64,000 nucleotides of DNA from contig QNQO01006969.1 in the NCBI GenBank assembly GCA_003290165.1, forward strand, positions 496,001 through 560,000, written 5' to 3'. Below, one piece after another: positions 21,170 to 33,149 of the stretch. Under the pieces are notes generated by a model that was not told where the DNA came from, did not search any database, and worked only from the letters and a program-made list of their open reading frames with translations. Each line of letters opens with the position of its first letter. The stretch's first letter is position 1. The position numbers and the translations under genes are program-made. The DNA comes from Berberis thunbergii (lineage: Eukaryota > Streptophyta > Magnoliopsida > Ranunculales > Berberidaceae).

Positions 21170-21889
21170 CTGTCGGAATCAGTCACGAACTGATTAAGCT
21201 TACCTGGTAAGTTTGATGATCATTGTTTGTATTGAGAGCAATGATCCCTTGGCGAGTCGTCTGCATCAGCGGACAAGCTCTGACTAGACTCCCACTTCCT
21301 CAACCGTCGTGACCCGTATGGAGCGGATTAAGCTTTAGGCACCAGAACCTGTCGTCATCAATCGCGATCTGACTAAGCTTACCTAGTAAGTTTGGCGATC
21401 GTTGTCTGTGTTGAGAGCAATGATCCCTTGGCGAGTCATCGTCATTAGTGAACAAACGATGACTAGACTCCCACTTCCTCAGCCGTCACGACCCACGCGA
21501 AGCGGATTAGGTTTTTGGCACCAGAAGTTGTCGTCATCAGTCGCAAATAGAAGCTTACCGGATATGTTCGGCGATCATTGTCTGTGTTGAAAGCAATGAT
21601 CCATTGGCGAGTCGTCGTCATCAGCGAACAAGCATTGACTAGACTCCTACTACCTCAGCCGTCGAACCCACGCTAAGCAAATTAGGCTTTGGGCACCAGA
21701 AGTCGCCGTCATCAATCACGGACTGACTAAGCTTACCTGGTTTGACGATCGTTGTCTGCATTGAGAGCAATGATCCCTTGGTGAGTCGTCTTCATGTGAG
21801 TCGTCTTCATCAATGGACAAGTAAGCTTACCCAGTAAGTTTCGCGATCATTGTCTGCGATGAGAGCAATGATCCCTTGGCGAGTCGTCC
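21170..21889. repeat. ~177-bp tandem repeat of the Tat-type element
   Basis: The phrase GAGAGCAATGATCCCTTGGC recurs (with variants) at 21234, 21413, 21589, 21763 and 21861, giving periods of 179, 176, 174 and a truncated 98 bp. Each unit also has AAGCTTACC..GTAAGTTT and GACTAGACTCCCACTTCCTC. Arrays of this kind in the non-pol part are typical of Tat/Ogre-like gypsy elements. The LINE at 21890 interrupts the last unit. Confidence 0.9.
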
Positions 21890-22269
21890 CATTCCGGTCA
21901 TCAACTCTTCCTCACCTCCTCCCATTCCGATCACCACTACAAGAGTTCACAAAAGAAGAATCAAAGGTAGTATTAAAATGGTGGCTCACAGAGAGGTTGC
22001 TATCAAAATAAGTAAACGTAAGGTGATTTCCTCGGGTTCTGATCAGATGCAGGCAAAATTTCAATAGGTAAATGACCACATCATGGTACCACATAAGAAA
22101 AGCAAAGTATGAAAGCCTGTCCACGTCGCCAACTCCATCGTGAGCAAGGCTGAGGCTTCTGTCCAGCACAAGGAAACTCTATCGACTATTCACACCCCTA
22201 GCACTACTCTGGTTCTATTGAGTTACAAGAAATAGCGGTGACCGCCCAAAAGGGGTCGCCTTTGTGCCC

Positions 22270-22950
22270 ATGATTGTCTCATGGAATGCTCGCGGGATGG
22301 GGTCTTCTAGAGCTTTTCGAAACCTAAATGCCTGCTCCCTACAGTCCACAATGTGATATCCTATTTATTTCCGAAACTAAAGCTTCTTCTTCCAAAATGG
22401 ACCGCTTATGTCGAAGACTTGGATTCAGGCATGGATGCTTCGTTCCCGCTCTAGGACTCTTTGGCGAACTTGCTTTGTTCTGGAAGGAAAATATCACCTT
22501 ACATATTTTATCATCTTGTAAATATTATTTTAATTGTGTTATTGAGGATTATTTTGCTCTTGCTCCATGGTCTATTGTTTTTGTTTATGGTGAACCTAAC
22601 ATTGCTCGTAGAAATACATTCTTGCAACACATGACTCAACTGTATGCTCTTCAATCCCTACCGGGAGTCCTCCCGAGGGATTTCAATGCCCTTCTTATTT
22701 AGGAAGATAAACTAGGAGGCAAGAATCCTAGCATTTCCAACCTTAGCCATTTCAGGAATTTTATCAGTTCCCATCACTTAATTGATCTCCCTCTTCATGG
22801 TTCAAATTACACATGGACCAAAAAGCAAGGAGATTGTAATGGCATCAAAGCCAAACTTGATAGAATCCTTGTCTCGGCAGATTGGCTACAACTCTTTCCT
22901 AATGCTTCTTGGTCAAGCATCCATATGACATTATGACCACATCGGATCAT
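22270..22950 (+). pseudogene. LINE ORF2 endonuclease domain
   Basis: Begins with the pattern IVSWNARGMGSSRA (22273-22320). The block DILFISETKASS (catalytic Glu) is intact, but a frame change separates it from the start. 22328-22702 continues to LPRDFNALLI, where GDFNA is expected (Gly to Arg), and ends in a stop where Gln or Trp is usual. The next part reads GSNYTWTKKQGD and AKLDRILVSADW; the terminal SDH box follows in another frame near 22937-22950. Apurinic/apyrimidinic-type endonuclease that nicks target DNA in related elements. Confidence 0.82.
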
Positions 22951-23649
22951 AGAGCACTTAAATTTGATCTGATTCCTCTAACCTGGTAAAAACCTAAACC
23001 ATTCAAATTCTTTCATATGTGGACCAAGGATCAAAGTTGTCACCAGTTGGTTCAATCTTTTTGGATCTTTCATTCTCATCTCTCCCCTACTCAGCATTTT
23101 CAATTCAATACCAAAAGGTTGAGTGTTCATCTTTCTAGATGGAATGCTACCGATTTCAAGAATATCCAAAGAAATATCTCTGATACATTTTATGTTCTAG
23201 ATGTCCTTCAAAACAAGCCACCCTCCCTGAGAATGTTCTGGCTATAAAGGCTTTACAGGACTATTTCACTGAACTCTTTATTAGAGAGGAGATGTTTTGG
23301 AAAAGCAAGGGGCGGGAGATTGGAATACAAAAATTTTCCACCTTTTTGTGTCTCTTCGCCAAAAATGTAATATTATTCTTCGCCTCAAGGATAATTCCAA
23401 TGTCTGGCACTCTGACTTTGAAGGTTTAGTTCAATACTCAGTAGTTCCAAAACATTTTCCAATCTTCCAACCCGCCCCATGATCAAGACATTTTTTCCTT
23501 ATTCCATCCCATGATATCTCAGGAGACCAATGAACAAAATCTAGCTATTCCCTCAGCTCTTGAGATTTAGAACACCTTGTTTGACATTGGGAACATAAGG
23601 CCCTAGAGCCGGATGGCTTCCATGCCATTTTTTCTAGTATTATTGGGAT

Positions 23650-24441
23650 GTGGTCAAGAAGGATATCATTGAAGTTGTGCAATCTTTCTTCCTAAATAAA
23701 GAGATGAATCCCCATCTTAATAAAACTTTTATCGCCCTTATCCCCAAGGTCAACAATCCAACGTCTCTAGACAAATTTCGCCCTATCGGCCTGTGTAATG
23801 TGATCTACAAAGCCATCTCAAATGTTCTGGCTCATGGAATCAAGCCCCTCTTGAATGACATCATTTCCCCCAACCAAGGGGTTTACCTTCGAGGTCATAA
23901 CATCTCGGACAACGTTTGTATGGCCCACGAAGCCTATTTTCAGCTCAATCATTTAAAAAAAAAAAGGCAGGAATGGATGGTTGTTAAGATGGATATGGCC
24001 AAATCCTATGATCGTGTTGAATGGTCTTTCCTGCTTCAAATTTTTCATCAGTTAGGTTTCTCTAAAGGATGGATCTCTATGATTAATCAGTGTATTTCCT
24101 CCACATCTCTCAGAGTCTTACTGAATGGTTCTCCTTTACCAACCATCAAACATTCAAGGGGCTTACGACAAGGGGACCCTCTCTCACCCTATTTGTTCAT
24201 TCTGGTAGCAGAGGATCTTTCCCGCCTCTTACCCAAGGCGGAATCCCAGGAGCTTCTCAAAGGTCTGAAGCTTAGACATCGTGCGCCCTCTGTAAGCCAT
24301 CTATTTTATGCGGATGATCGCATCCTCTTTTGTCAGACTTCTTCGGCAAAGGCACATAATACCAAAGCCATCATTTCTCAGTATTGCTTGGCTTTGGGCC
24401 AAGCCATAAATTTTAATAAGTCATTTCTTTTTCAGCTCTAA
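23650..24441 (+). pseudogene. LINE ORF2 reverse transcriptase
   Basis: A 263-codon open stretch holding most of a non-LTR RT: LNKTFIALIPKV, then FRPIGLCNVIYKAIS, VVKMDMAKSYDRVEW (first catalytic Asp), RGLRQGDPLSPYLFIL, and the catalytic box FYADDRILF. Upstream linker sequence continues back to about 23000 with breaks (including ALEPDGFHAIF, around 23600). The frame is lost after 24441 (NFNKSFLFQL). Confidence 0.93.
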
Positions 24442-25750
24442 TGTTCATCACCGTCATGCTCGGATGACCACTCGTATCCTTGGGTCCAAAACTTATAACC
24501 CTAAGGATAAATATTTTTGCTCCCCTCTATTTCTCTCGAAAAACAAGGGCAAAGACTTCCAGTTCCTGATTGATAAGATAAACATTAGACTCGTTGCCTA
24601 GAAGTCAAAGGTTTTATCACAGGTGAGTAGGACGGTTATGATCAAATCGGTCCTAAACTCGATCCTGATTTACACTATGCAAACCTTTTTTTGCTACCAG
24701 TCAGCATTACAAACAAGTTAGACAATCTTAACAAAGATTTCTGGTGGAATGGTACTGTGGAAGGACATTCTTAGCATCTCTGCTCCTGGGATATAATTTC
24801 CAAACCCCGACATCTAGATAGTCTGGGCATCCCACTCGCTAAATTCAAAAATCTTGCCTTATTGGCAAAAAATCTTTGGCAAGTTATGGCTAACCCTTCT
24901 TCACCTAAAGGTAGCTTTTTCAAAGCTCTGTACTTCAAGAACAAAGACATATTGCACCTAGATAAGCCCCCATCCATAGCTTCTTTCGCTTGGTGCGGCC
25001 ATCTCAAAGCTCTCCCCCTTCTAAAAAATTCTCATGTTGGCAAATCCTTTTAGGTGATCAGGTTCATCTTTGGTTAGACAATTGGTTAAAACCAGGTTTT
25101 CAGATGGCAGATTGTGTCCCGACCATTTGTCAAACCCTGATCTTCCTCAATGCCTTTCTGATCTCTGGATTTTCCACCCTAATAGCACAGTGTCTTGGAA
25201 CTCTGACCTGCTACATTCCTTTCTCCCTTTACCAGTGGCTCGTGATATTCAATCTATTGTCATTAGGAACATTTCCTCACCTGACAAACTTATTTGGATA
25301 GCAAATAAGAATGGTTTCTTCTCTGTCAGCAATGCTACTAAAGCCTTCTCTGCAACTCAATTTGGAAGTTCTACCTCCTCACCAAATCCTTTGCAAGGTT
25401 TCCTTCTCTGCTCTGTATGGCATAGTAAAGCCCCGCCCAATGTTTTAATTTTTCTATGGAAAACTTTCTCAAGACCTGCTCCCTACTCTATCAAACCTGA
25501 TTCGAGTTCATATCCCATTAGACAATGTTTGTCCGCTATGCCACTCTGCTCCGAGGATGGAGTACATTTTTTCTTCCCCTGTCCGTTTTTTCTCCGATTT
25601 TGGCGCACCTCTATGACTCCTTTTGATTGGCAACAGGCGGATCCATGTCCGACTTCATCTTTGACTTTGTCATTTTTCTTTGAAAAACAACTAAATTTCG
25701 AGCAAATGAGTCGGATGAGCTTACTTCTCAATTCACTGCCATTTTATTGA
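24442..25750 (+). pseudogene. LINE ORF2 post-RT region
   Basis: Frames shift repeatedly. Recognisable are KFKNLALLAKNLWQVMANPS (24842-24900), the W..G.....W.DNW block near 25060-25090, and the 25070-25750 ORF with FSVSNATKAFS and WHSKAPPNVLIFLWK, the zf-RVT-like segment of plant LINEs. The expected Cys-X-X-C pattern is partly preserved. Confidence 0.75.
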
Positions 25751-26109
25751 ACATTTGGCAGTTTCGTAACTCGGTAATCTTCAAGGGAGCTAAGATTGAT
25801 TTTCACAGGTTCAAGAAGATGTTTGATGCTACTTGGGTGTCTTGGTCTAAATAATGGTTCAATGATGGGGCGACAAACTATATGCATCACAAAACCTTTT
25901 CTTAGATTTTTTATCAGGCAATCCTAGACTGTCGGATCACTCGAAGAGTTCAATCTACACCTACTGTTCTCACTACGCTACTTGAGCATTGTTCAACCAC
26001 TGACTCTGCCAGATGAGATATCCTGCGAGCTCAGCTCAATGTGGTCTCAAGCCATAAGCTGAATAATATTTTGGACCCATTGAAATACCAGTATCTTTTC
26101 ACTCAACCA

Positions 26110-26560
26110 AACTCTCTTACTGTCACCTTTGATGCGTATTACTCTAACTATTCCAAATAGGGCACTGTAGGAATTGTAGCAATAGACTTGCAAGGAGCTG
26201 TGTTTTCCACTCTTGCATGCCCTATTTTTGGTACGGTCACAGATAGCACCATAGCATAAGCATACGCGACATAAGCAACTTTAGAATTGATCCATGTGCA
26301 GATGGGAAGTAGGCCTTTCACTAGGGGAGTCGACTAATCTTTTGTTTGCCATTCAGGGAGACACTCCATCATCTTCATCTTTTGTTATGGATTGGACTTG
26401 GAGACCACTTATTACTAATATTAGAATATTACTTCTTTTGCTACCTAAGTGGAAATATAAATTTATAAATAGGGAACTCGATTTAGAGGCCCATAACTTG
26501 GCTCTGGAAGCTACACGTGCTCTATGTAATGTCTTATGTTTAATGCATATCTTGTTTCAA
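26110..26560 (+). pseudogene. LINE C-terminal RNase H, decayed
   Basis: On the plus strand TFDAYYSNYSK and GTVGIVAIDLQG near 26130-26190 give the first strand of a plant RVT_3 RNase H. The 26294-26590 stretch reads VMDWTWRPLITNIR and NRELDLEAHNLALEA, matching the C-terminal helix with its conserved N..AH..A. Stops separate the two. Confidence 0.7.
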
Positions 26561-26570
26561 CAAAAAAAAA

Positions 26571-27390
26571 TCATTAGGAGTAGCATATAGCATAAGTTAG
26601 ATTGCTATCTAGGATGAAATATCATATTGTTAAACAGGTTCAATAATCCATTGCACTTACTTTCCATGATTTTGGTGAATGTTTCCTGCAATATGAATTT
26701 AATAAATAAATAAGTTGATAAATAATAAATGTTGGTAAATGGTTTGACAAGTAAGTTTATATTTCATATAAAGTCAGGTAAGTTGATGTTTCCTGTAAAT
26801 TTATTTAGAATACACAACCTACTGTTCACAAGCAACACTCTTTAGTTGAAACTAATGGTTTTAGGATTTCTTTCATTTGCATGTCTCTACTACTATAAAT
26901 GCAGAACTCCAAATGAACAGTGCAAGTGTTTTCATCAGCAGTTTTTGAACTTCCTAAAATGCCTTGGCAAAAGATAAAGAATGACATTGGAAGTGATGTA
27001 GAAGAAAAAAAATTAATGGGCCTTTTAGGTAATTTGATGTGAACACAACTTTAGCAATCATCAAGTAACCCCTTGAACAATGATAAATCATTTAAAAGCC
27101 CTCACTTAAAACTATGTAATACCCCTTGAAATATCCAATATTACAAGTGATCCTCTAATTAATTACTAAATCTTTCTTACATTCTTCATAGGTAAAACAT
27201 GTCCTTATATAGGACTCCAAACATAAATAAGGTGAGTGGTTACACTTCTCAGTATAATGCACCATTATGTGTAATGGTTATAGAATATCAAAAGTTATAA
27301 CCATAAATCCTTATTAATGGCACCCTTAATATCTAATCAACATGGTCGTCCACTAAAACATGCATGTTTTATGACACTTCTCCTTGGATG
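26571..27390. other. stretch without a gene; possible LTR of the downstream copia
   Basis: AT-rich. By position the 3' LTR of the minus-strand copia element should lie here (about 26.6-27.4 kb), but a second copy for comparison is not available, so its borders cannot be set. Confidence 0.35.
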
Positions 27391-27605
27391 ACTATACACT
27401 ATGAATATGCCTTGATAAAACCTTGCTAAGAAAAATCCAATGGGATAAAACATAGCGAAGGAAAAAGAGTACAATATTCATAGGTAACTTACTTCCCCTA
27501 AAAAATACAATCAATTTATGAAATGTCTTTAAGTCGACACATTCCAATGTTATGCATGTGTTTCTTGAAAATTGAAGTTGGCAATGCCTTTGTGAATAGA
27601 TTTGC

Positions 27606-28001
27606 TCAGTTGTCACTTAAGCGACTTTTGAAAATATCAACATCACCTTTTTTTAGGAGTTCACGAGTGTAAAAGAGCTTTGGGGAAATATGTTTAGTTC
27701 TATCAACTTTTATGAAGCTACCTTTAATTTGTGTAATAAATGTTGCATTGTCCTCGTGCAATATTGTTGACTTGTCATTTTCCATCAATAATCCAAATGC
27801 TTCTATAATGTGTTGAATCATAGTTCTTAACCATACACACTCATGACTTGTTTCATGGATAGCCAATATTTCTGAACGGTTTGATGAGGTAGCAATGATT
27901 ATTTGCTTTATAGAGGGCCATGAGATAGCAGTGTCACCATAAGTGAAAATATAGCCTATTTGTGACCGAGCTTTATGAGGATCGAAAAGATGTCCTACCA
28001 A
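27606..28001 (-). pseudogene. copia RNase H
   Basis: 131 codons: DPHKARSQIGYIFTYGDTAI, then SSNRSEILAIHETSHECVWL, LHEDNATFI, and DRTKHISPKLFY, the standard C-terminal RNase H blocks of copia. Catalytic-position variation (SSNRSE for SSNHAE type) is visible. The frame ends at 27606 with a stop. Confidence 0.9.
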
Positions 28002-29390
28002 CTCTAACTTTACTATCTTTGGGTAAACAAACCCATATCAGATGGGCCACATAGATAATGAAGAACATGTTTCACTCCATTCCATTGTCATCGTGTTGGT
28101 GCAGAACTAAATCCTGCTAGTAGATTGCATGCAAAAGCTATATCTGGTCTAGTGCAATTTGCAAGATACAAAAGTGCTCCTATTGCACTACGATATGGTA
28201 CTTCAGGACCAAGATTTTTCATCATCTACTCGTGGACGAAAAATATCCTTTTTAACATCAAGTGAATGAACAACCATTGGGGAGCTGAATGGATAAGATT
28301 TATCCATATACAATTGTTTCAAAATATTTTCTATATACGATGATTGATGAATAAGACTTTTCTATATACGATTGATGAATAATAATTTCACTTGACAAAT
28401 GTTCAATTTGAATTCCAAGACAAAACTTTTTCTTCCCAAGATCCTTTTATTTCAAATTCCTTCTTTAGGTAGTCTGCAGTTTTTGAGATTTCTTTTGGAG
28501 TCCCTACTATGTTTAAATCATCAACATAAATTGCGACTATAGCAAATACATAATTTATTTTCTTGATGACCCATTTAAGTCGTCACTACGTCCATTAGAC
28601 GTATGTAAAGTCCTTTAGAGACTACCAAACTAATAAAAAACTGAAAGTAACTGCATCCATAACAGGAGAATATGTCTTTTCATAATCTATACTGGCCTTT
28701 GTGAGAAACCTTGTGCTACAAGTCGTGCCTTGTATCTCACAATTTCATTTAACTCATTTCTTTTAAATACAAAGACTAATTTATACCTACGGGTTTGACA
28801 TCTTCAGGTGTCAGGACTACAGGTACAAATACTTTACGTTTGGCTAATGAGTCAAGCTCGGCTTGTATTGCTTCTTTCCATTTTGGCCAATCTTTTCGAT
28901 GTCGACATTCTTCTACAGTTTGAGGCTCAAGCTCATTATCTTCGACAATTTTAGAAGCAATCATATATGTGAACACATTATCAACCAACTTCATTTCTTC
29001 CCCACATATTTCATATTTTAATGAGATCTCATAATTTTGGTACCGGAACCACTTCTGGGTTACTTGTCTAGAAATATGGGGTTGTTGATCTTTATTAGTT
29101 TTTACCTCTTCTAGAGGTTCATTGACATCTTCTGGAGTGTCATCGACCTCTTCTGGAGTGTCATTGTAAAGTTTTTTCATTTTCATTTTCTTTCGAGGAA
29201 TTGTATCCTTTGCACCAATAAGTCTACTACACTTCTGGCATACTTTAGATTCATTGGTTGCTTTATCCACAGGATTTCCTGTAGGGACAATAAATCGTGC
29301 AAAAATATTTGCAGCATGTACATGTGATTTAGTGACATTTTGGGTGTCTGTAAGAACATATGGTAATTGATTTGCAACATTCTGCAAATG
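28002..29390 (-). pseudogene. copia reverse transcriptase
   Basis: The RT start lies in 29387-28776, with the RVT_2 lead-in CRHRKDWPKWKEAIQAELDSL and RKVFVPVVLTPEDVKPVG. The middle (28.6-28.78 kb) is broken. The catalytic box IYVDDLNIVG is readable at 28517-28528 (Tyr-Val-Asp-Asp on the minus strand), followed by KTADYLKKEFEIKG. C-terminal RT (28.0-28.3 kb) is fragmentary, with a region reading YRSAIGALLYLANCTRPDIA. Confidence 0.85.
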
Positions 29391-29412
29391 AATTATTCTT
29401 TGAACTTCAAGT

Positions 29413-30528
29413 TCACATTGATTTGTGCGTTATTAAAATTGGACAATGTTGCCGTGTTCCAACAAACTTCTTGTGCTTTTGGTCATTTCCTCTTTTCTTC
29501 CCCCCTGATGATGAGAAAACTAATTCATCAAATTGACAATCTAAAAATCTTGCTATAATAATGTCACCTGTTAAAGGTTCAAGATATCTAATTATAGAAG
29601 GAAAGTCAAAATCAACATAAATTGGGGACACATCTTAGTTCGTTGAGGGGTGCAATAGGGACATATACAACACAACCAAAAATCATAAGATGAGATATAT
29701 TTGGTTGTTAATCAAATACAAGTTGCAAAGGTGAAAATTTGTGGTGGCAGTTGGTCGAATATGTACCAAAGATGCCACATGTTCTATAGCATGTCCCCAA
29801 AACAAATGCAAGAAGTTTTGATTTCATAAGCATAGGTCTAGCAATACATTGTAAACGCTTAATGAAAGACTCCGTTAAACCATTTTGAGTATGAACATGT
29901 GTAATGAAATGTTCAACACTAATTCCTATTGACATGCAATAATCATAAATTGCTTTTGAAATATACTTACCAGCATTATCTAAACAAACTGTTTTGATAG
30001 GATGGTCAAGAAAATTTGATCTTAACTTTATTATTTGAGCAAGGAATTTAGCAAAAGCAACATTACGAGTTAAAAACAAACAAACATGTGACCATCAAGT
30101 GGAAACATCAATTATAACCATGAAATTCCGAAATGGTCCACAAAATGGATGAATTGGGCTACAAATATCTTCTTGTATTCTTTGGAGAAAAGTTAGAAAC
30201 TCCTAAGATAATTTAGATTGGGAATGTCTAACTATTAATTTTCCATGAGCACAAGAAGTATAAAATAATCATCGGGAAAAAGAAATTTTTTATCGTTTAA
30301 TGGATGCCCATGTGTATTTTCAATTATACGTCGCATCATAGTTGAATCTAGATGGCCAAGATGGCCATGCCAAAGTATAAAAGTTTTAGGATCTGAGCAC
30401 TTCTGGTGCATAAATTTTGACTCAACCATCCTTATTTTGGTAAAATATAAGCTAGATGAGAAACTTGAAAGTTTCTCTAATATGAGCTTCTGGTTCAAAA
30501 CTGTTAAGGTAATATAGAGATATTCCAC
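29413..30528 (-). pseudogene. copia GAG-pre-integrase and integrase
   Basis: 30528-30235 gives LWHGHLGHLDSTMMRRII (GAG-pre-integrase). 30079-29708 gives the integrase core: VCLDNAGKYISKAIYDYCMS (second catalytic Asp), then HVHTQNGLTESFIKRLQCIA (catalytic Glu). 29631-29413 reads the post-core block PIYVDFDFPSIIRYLEPLTG. Frames are interrupted between the blocks. Confidence 0.87.
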
Positions 30529-30759
30529 ATCTCCCTCATTCTAGGTTTGAACATGATATCCGTCACGACTTATATCTTTGAAACTTAGTAGATTTCTTCG
30601 GGATCTACTAGAATACAACGCATCATCAATATAAAATTTAATCCAATTTGGAAACATAATGTGGATTCTTCCAAAGGCTTCTATCACATTTGCAGAGCAG
30701 ATATTGTATAAACTTTAATTTCAGCTAATATTAATTACAAGCAATATTTTCTATCACCA

Positions 30760-30830
30760 AGAATTGTATGAGTTGTGCCACTGTCCACTAAACATATGTC
30801 ATCCTCCATAATATCAAGTTTATTTTGCAT
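30760..30830 (-). pseudogene. copia protease motif
   Basis: The minus-strand reading DICLVDSGTTHTIL contains the aspartic protease DSG triplet (30778-30786). Flanking sequence is degraded. Confidence 0.7.
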
Positions 30831-30999
30831 TATCTAATAACACAAAAATATACATTTAAGAACTAGAAAGAGATAATGAACAAGAAATATGCAAGACAAT
30901 ATTAGTCAAATTATAAATAAAACTTTAATTAAAAATTACATAGGACAACTTCCAAAATAACATAAACATTAAAATATTTCAATAGTAGACACTTTCATC

Positions 31000-31980
31000 T
31001 CCAATCAAATGATCAATTTTGCCGCTAGGGTCTTCAAAAAACCAGAAACATCAAAATCAACATTCAAAGGAGACTCGTTATCATTAGTAGGATCAACAGG
31101 TACAACAAAATTCACTTCAACATGTTTTCCTTTTTATTTTAGTGATGCCTTGTATAGATCAACTAGATGTTTAGGAGTGCGACATATTCGAGACCAATGA
31201 CCTTTAGTTCCACACCTATAGCAAATATTTTCATTTTTTGCACTTTATTACTCTTTTCGAAATTTTCATCATTATTTTCACAATGTTTTTTATTCTTTCC
31301 AGCACTTTTGGTTTTAGAATTTGAAGGAGAATTAACACGGGTCCAATAAATTTTCCTTCCACAACCCCTTTTACCACCACAGCCTTGAGAAAATGCCACA
31401 TTCACTTCATGGAATGGTGCTGAGTCGTTGGACAAAACTGATGGTTTTTCATCAAAAACTCATTGTTTTGTTCAGCCACAACTAAACAAGAAATCATATA
31501 TTCACAAATCAAAACTTACGGTTTTGAAAAAATTCAAAACAAGGTAAGTAGACAAGGTTGAATTATATTCCCTTGCAGTTTTGAAATCTTGTAGTTGTAA
31601 GTGTATCACTCATATCGAGCTTTTGGAAGAATCGCCTTTTTTGTGTTCATATATCTCCTTTAAGCTATTCCAAAGGGTTAATGGGTCCTTAATAGTAAGG
31701 TACTCAATTTTCAATTCTTTGCGCAAATGGTGTTGAAGGAAAATCATTGTTTTTCGGCGATCCTGCAGGGATGTTTGATTTCCTTCTTTAATTGCATTTC
31801 CAAGATTCATAGCATTGAGATAAATCTCAACATCAAGTACCCATGACAAGTATATTCTTTCAGAAATATCAAGGGCAACGAATTCAAGCTTCGTAAGGTT
31901 TGACAATGTAAAGACACTAGAAAAAGGAAAATCTAAAGTCGGGTAGATTATTAATAATTTAAACAATAAAAACACTAATC
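31000..31980 (-). pseudogene. copia Gag with CCHC knuckle
   Basis: 31975-31610 encodes the UBN2-type capsid start: LTKLEFVALDISERIYLSWV, then QTSLQDRRKTMIFLQHHL and LWNSLKEIYEHKK. Further left are the CCHC knuckle CYRCGTKGHWSRIC (about 31230-31190) and a tail rich in Asp and Pro. The frame is interrupted between capsid and knuckle. Confidence 0.82.
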
Positions 31981-32111
31981 ACATTATAGGAGATGCAAGA
32001 ATATATACTTTGATCCTAGAAGTAGGATTATACATAGACTTCTAAATAACATGTGTTAGAGAATACAAAATTCCTATCAACGCGTTATCAACACTTTTTC
32101 TCTATTCCTTA

Positions 32112-32860
32112 CACTACAAAAAAGGCCTTTAGGGACGTAGTCAAAATTGTCGCTATAAACAACGTTTCGTCGCCATAAATATTGGGCGACAAAATATTAG
32201 TCGCGCAAAGGTTGTCAACAAAGCTCTGTCTCACAAGCCTTTGTGCGACGAAAATAAATCTTCGTCTCTACAAAATCCTTTTTGCGCGTGGACACCACAG
32301 CTATGTCTCGCAAGTCTTTGCGCGACGAAAATAAATCTTTGTCGCTATAAAATCCTTTTTGCGGGACAACACCACAGCTCTGCCTCGCAAGTCTTTGCGC
32401 GAAGAAAATAAATCTTCATCGCTACAACATTCTTTTTGGGCGACGAAACCACAACTATGTCTCGCAAGTCTTTGCGCGACGACAATAAATCTTCGTCGCT
32501 ACAAAATCCTTTTGCGCAACGACACCAAAGATCGTTGCAAAAGGGTAAGTCGCATAATATTGTTTTGCGCGACGCTAATTTCGTCGCAAGAAATAGAATT
32601 GTTCTTCGTGCAAAATATACTTGCGCGATTAACCATTTCGTCGCATTAAACTTTGTCGGCATAACTCAATCGTGGAGATCCCTTTCGTCGCGTTAGACTT
32701 TGTCGGCTTAACTCAATGGTGATAAACCTTTCATCGCGCAAGATATTCTTTACGCGACAACAATATTCATCACTGTAATGTTGTCACACAGGTTCCGTCA
32801 ATCCAAACACGGTTGATCTATTCTTATGCGACGAAAATTTTTGTCGCTTGAAGTTCTGTT
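32112..32860. repeat. left subterminal repeat array of the CACTA element
   Basis: About five units of 60-66 bp with GCGCGACGAAAATAAATC, TTCGTCGCTACAAAATCC and TTTTGCGC, each partly palindromic around GCGACGAA/TTCGTCGC (about 32198-32540). Looser GTCGC/GCGAC motifs continue to 32860. These are the expected binding sites for the tnpA-type protein. Confidence 0.85.
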
Positions 32861-32879
32861 TAATAATTTTGAAATCTTT

Positions 32880-33140
32880 TAATTCAAATATTTATTTTAA
32901 TTAAATTTGAAATATTTATTAATTGAATCATCTCACGAATAGAAAGGTTTTGCTAATTTATTTAAATACTATTAACTTTACAAATTAATAATGTAAAATC
33001 ATAATGTATCCATTACAAATTAAAAATTTTAAACCGTACTGTATAGTTACAAATTAAAAAAACACATCAACACATTTTTTAGGGATGTGGTGGCTGATGA
33101 TGGTTTGTCCACAGTAGCGGGAGGCTCGACAAATTAATCC
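32880..33140. other. AT-rich spacer downstream of the tnpA-like gene
   Basis: No coding sequence seen. The minus-strand gene should end at about 33150, so its 3' UTR and terminator would be here. Confidence 0.35.
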
Positions 33141-33149
33141 TCGACTACT

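Larger units (their letters stand above)
21890..26570 (+). mobile_element. L1-type LINE, 5' truncated
   Basis: About 4.7 kb. It starts within or just after ORF1 (a Lys/Arg-rich stretch at 21900-22070), continues through endonuclease, reverse transcriptase, a zinc-knuckle-like C-terminal region and RNase H, and ends in a short A run (26562-26570). It is inserted in the 177-bp tandem repeats. Several stops and shifts are present. Target duplications could not be fixed by eye. Confidence 0.88.
27391..31980 (-). mobile_element. old Ty1/copia element, minus strand
   Basis: Copia order read right to left: gag, CCHC knuckle, protease, GAG-pre-integrase, integrase, RT, RNase H. Every domain is recognisable but broken by stops and frameshifts, so it is much older than the copia at 6926. 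The CACTA at 32112 begins about 130 bp beyond its gag end, in sequence that may have been its 5' LTR. Confidence 0.88.

Noticed and set aside
31981..32111. Candidate 5' LTR of the old copia element, split by the CACTA
   Set aside because: Flanks at 32.0 and 43.6 kb share some phrases, but no convincing LTR match with the region at 26.6-27.4 kb could be seen.
32359..32696. Open frames on both strands within the left CACTA end
   Set aside because: Translation of the GCGACGA subterminal repeats; no protein family matches.
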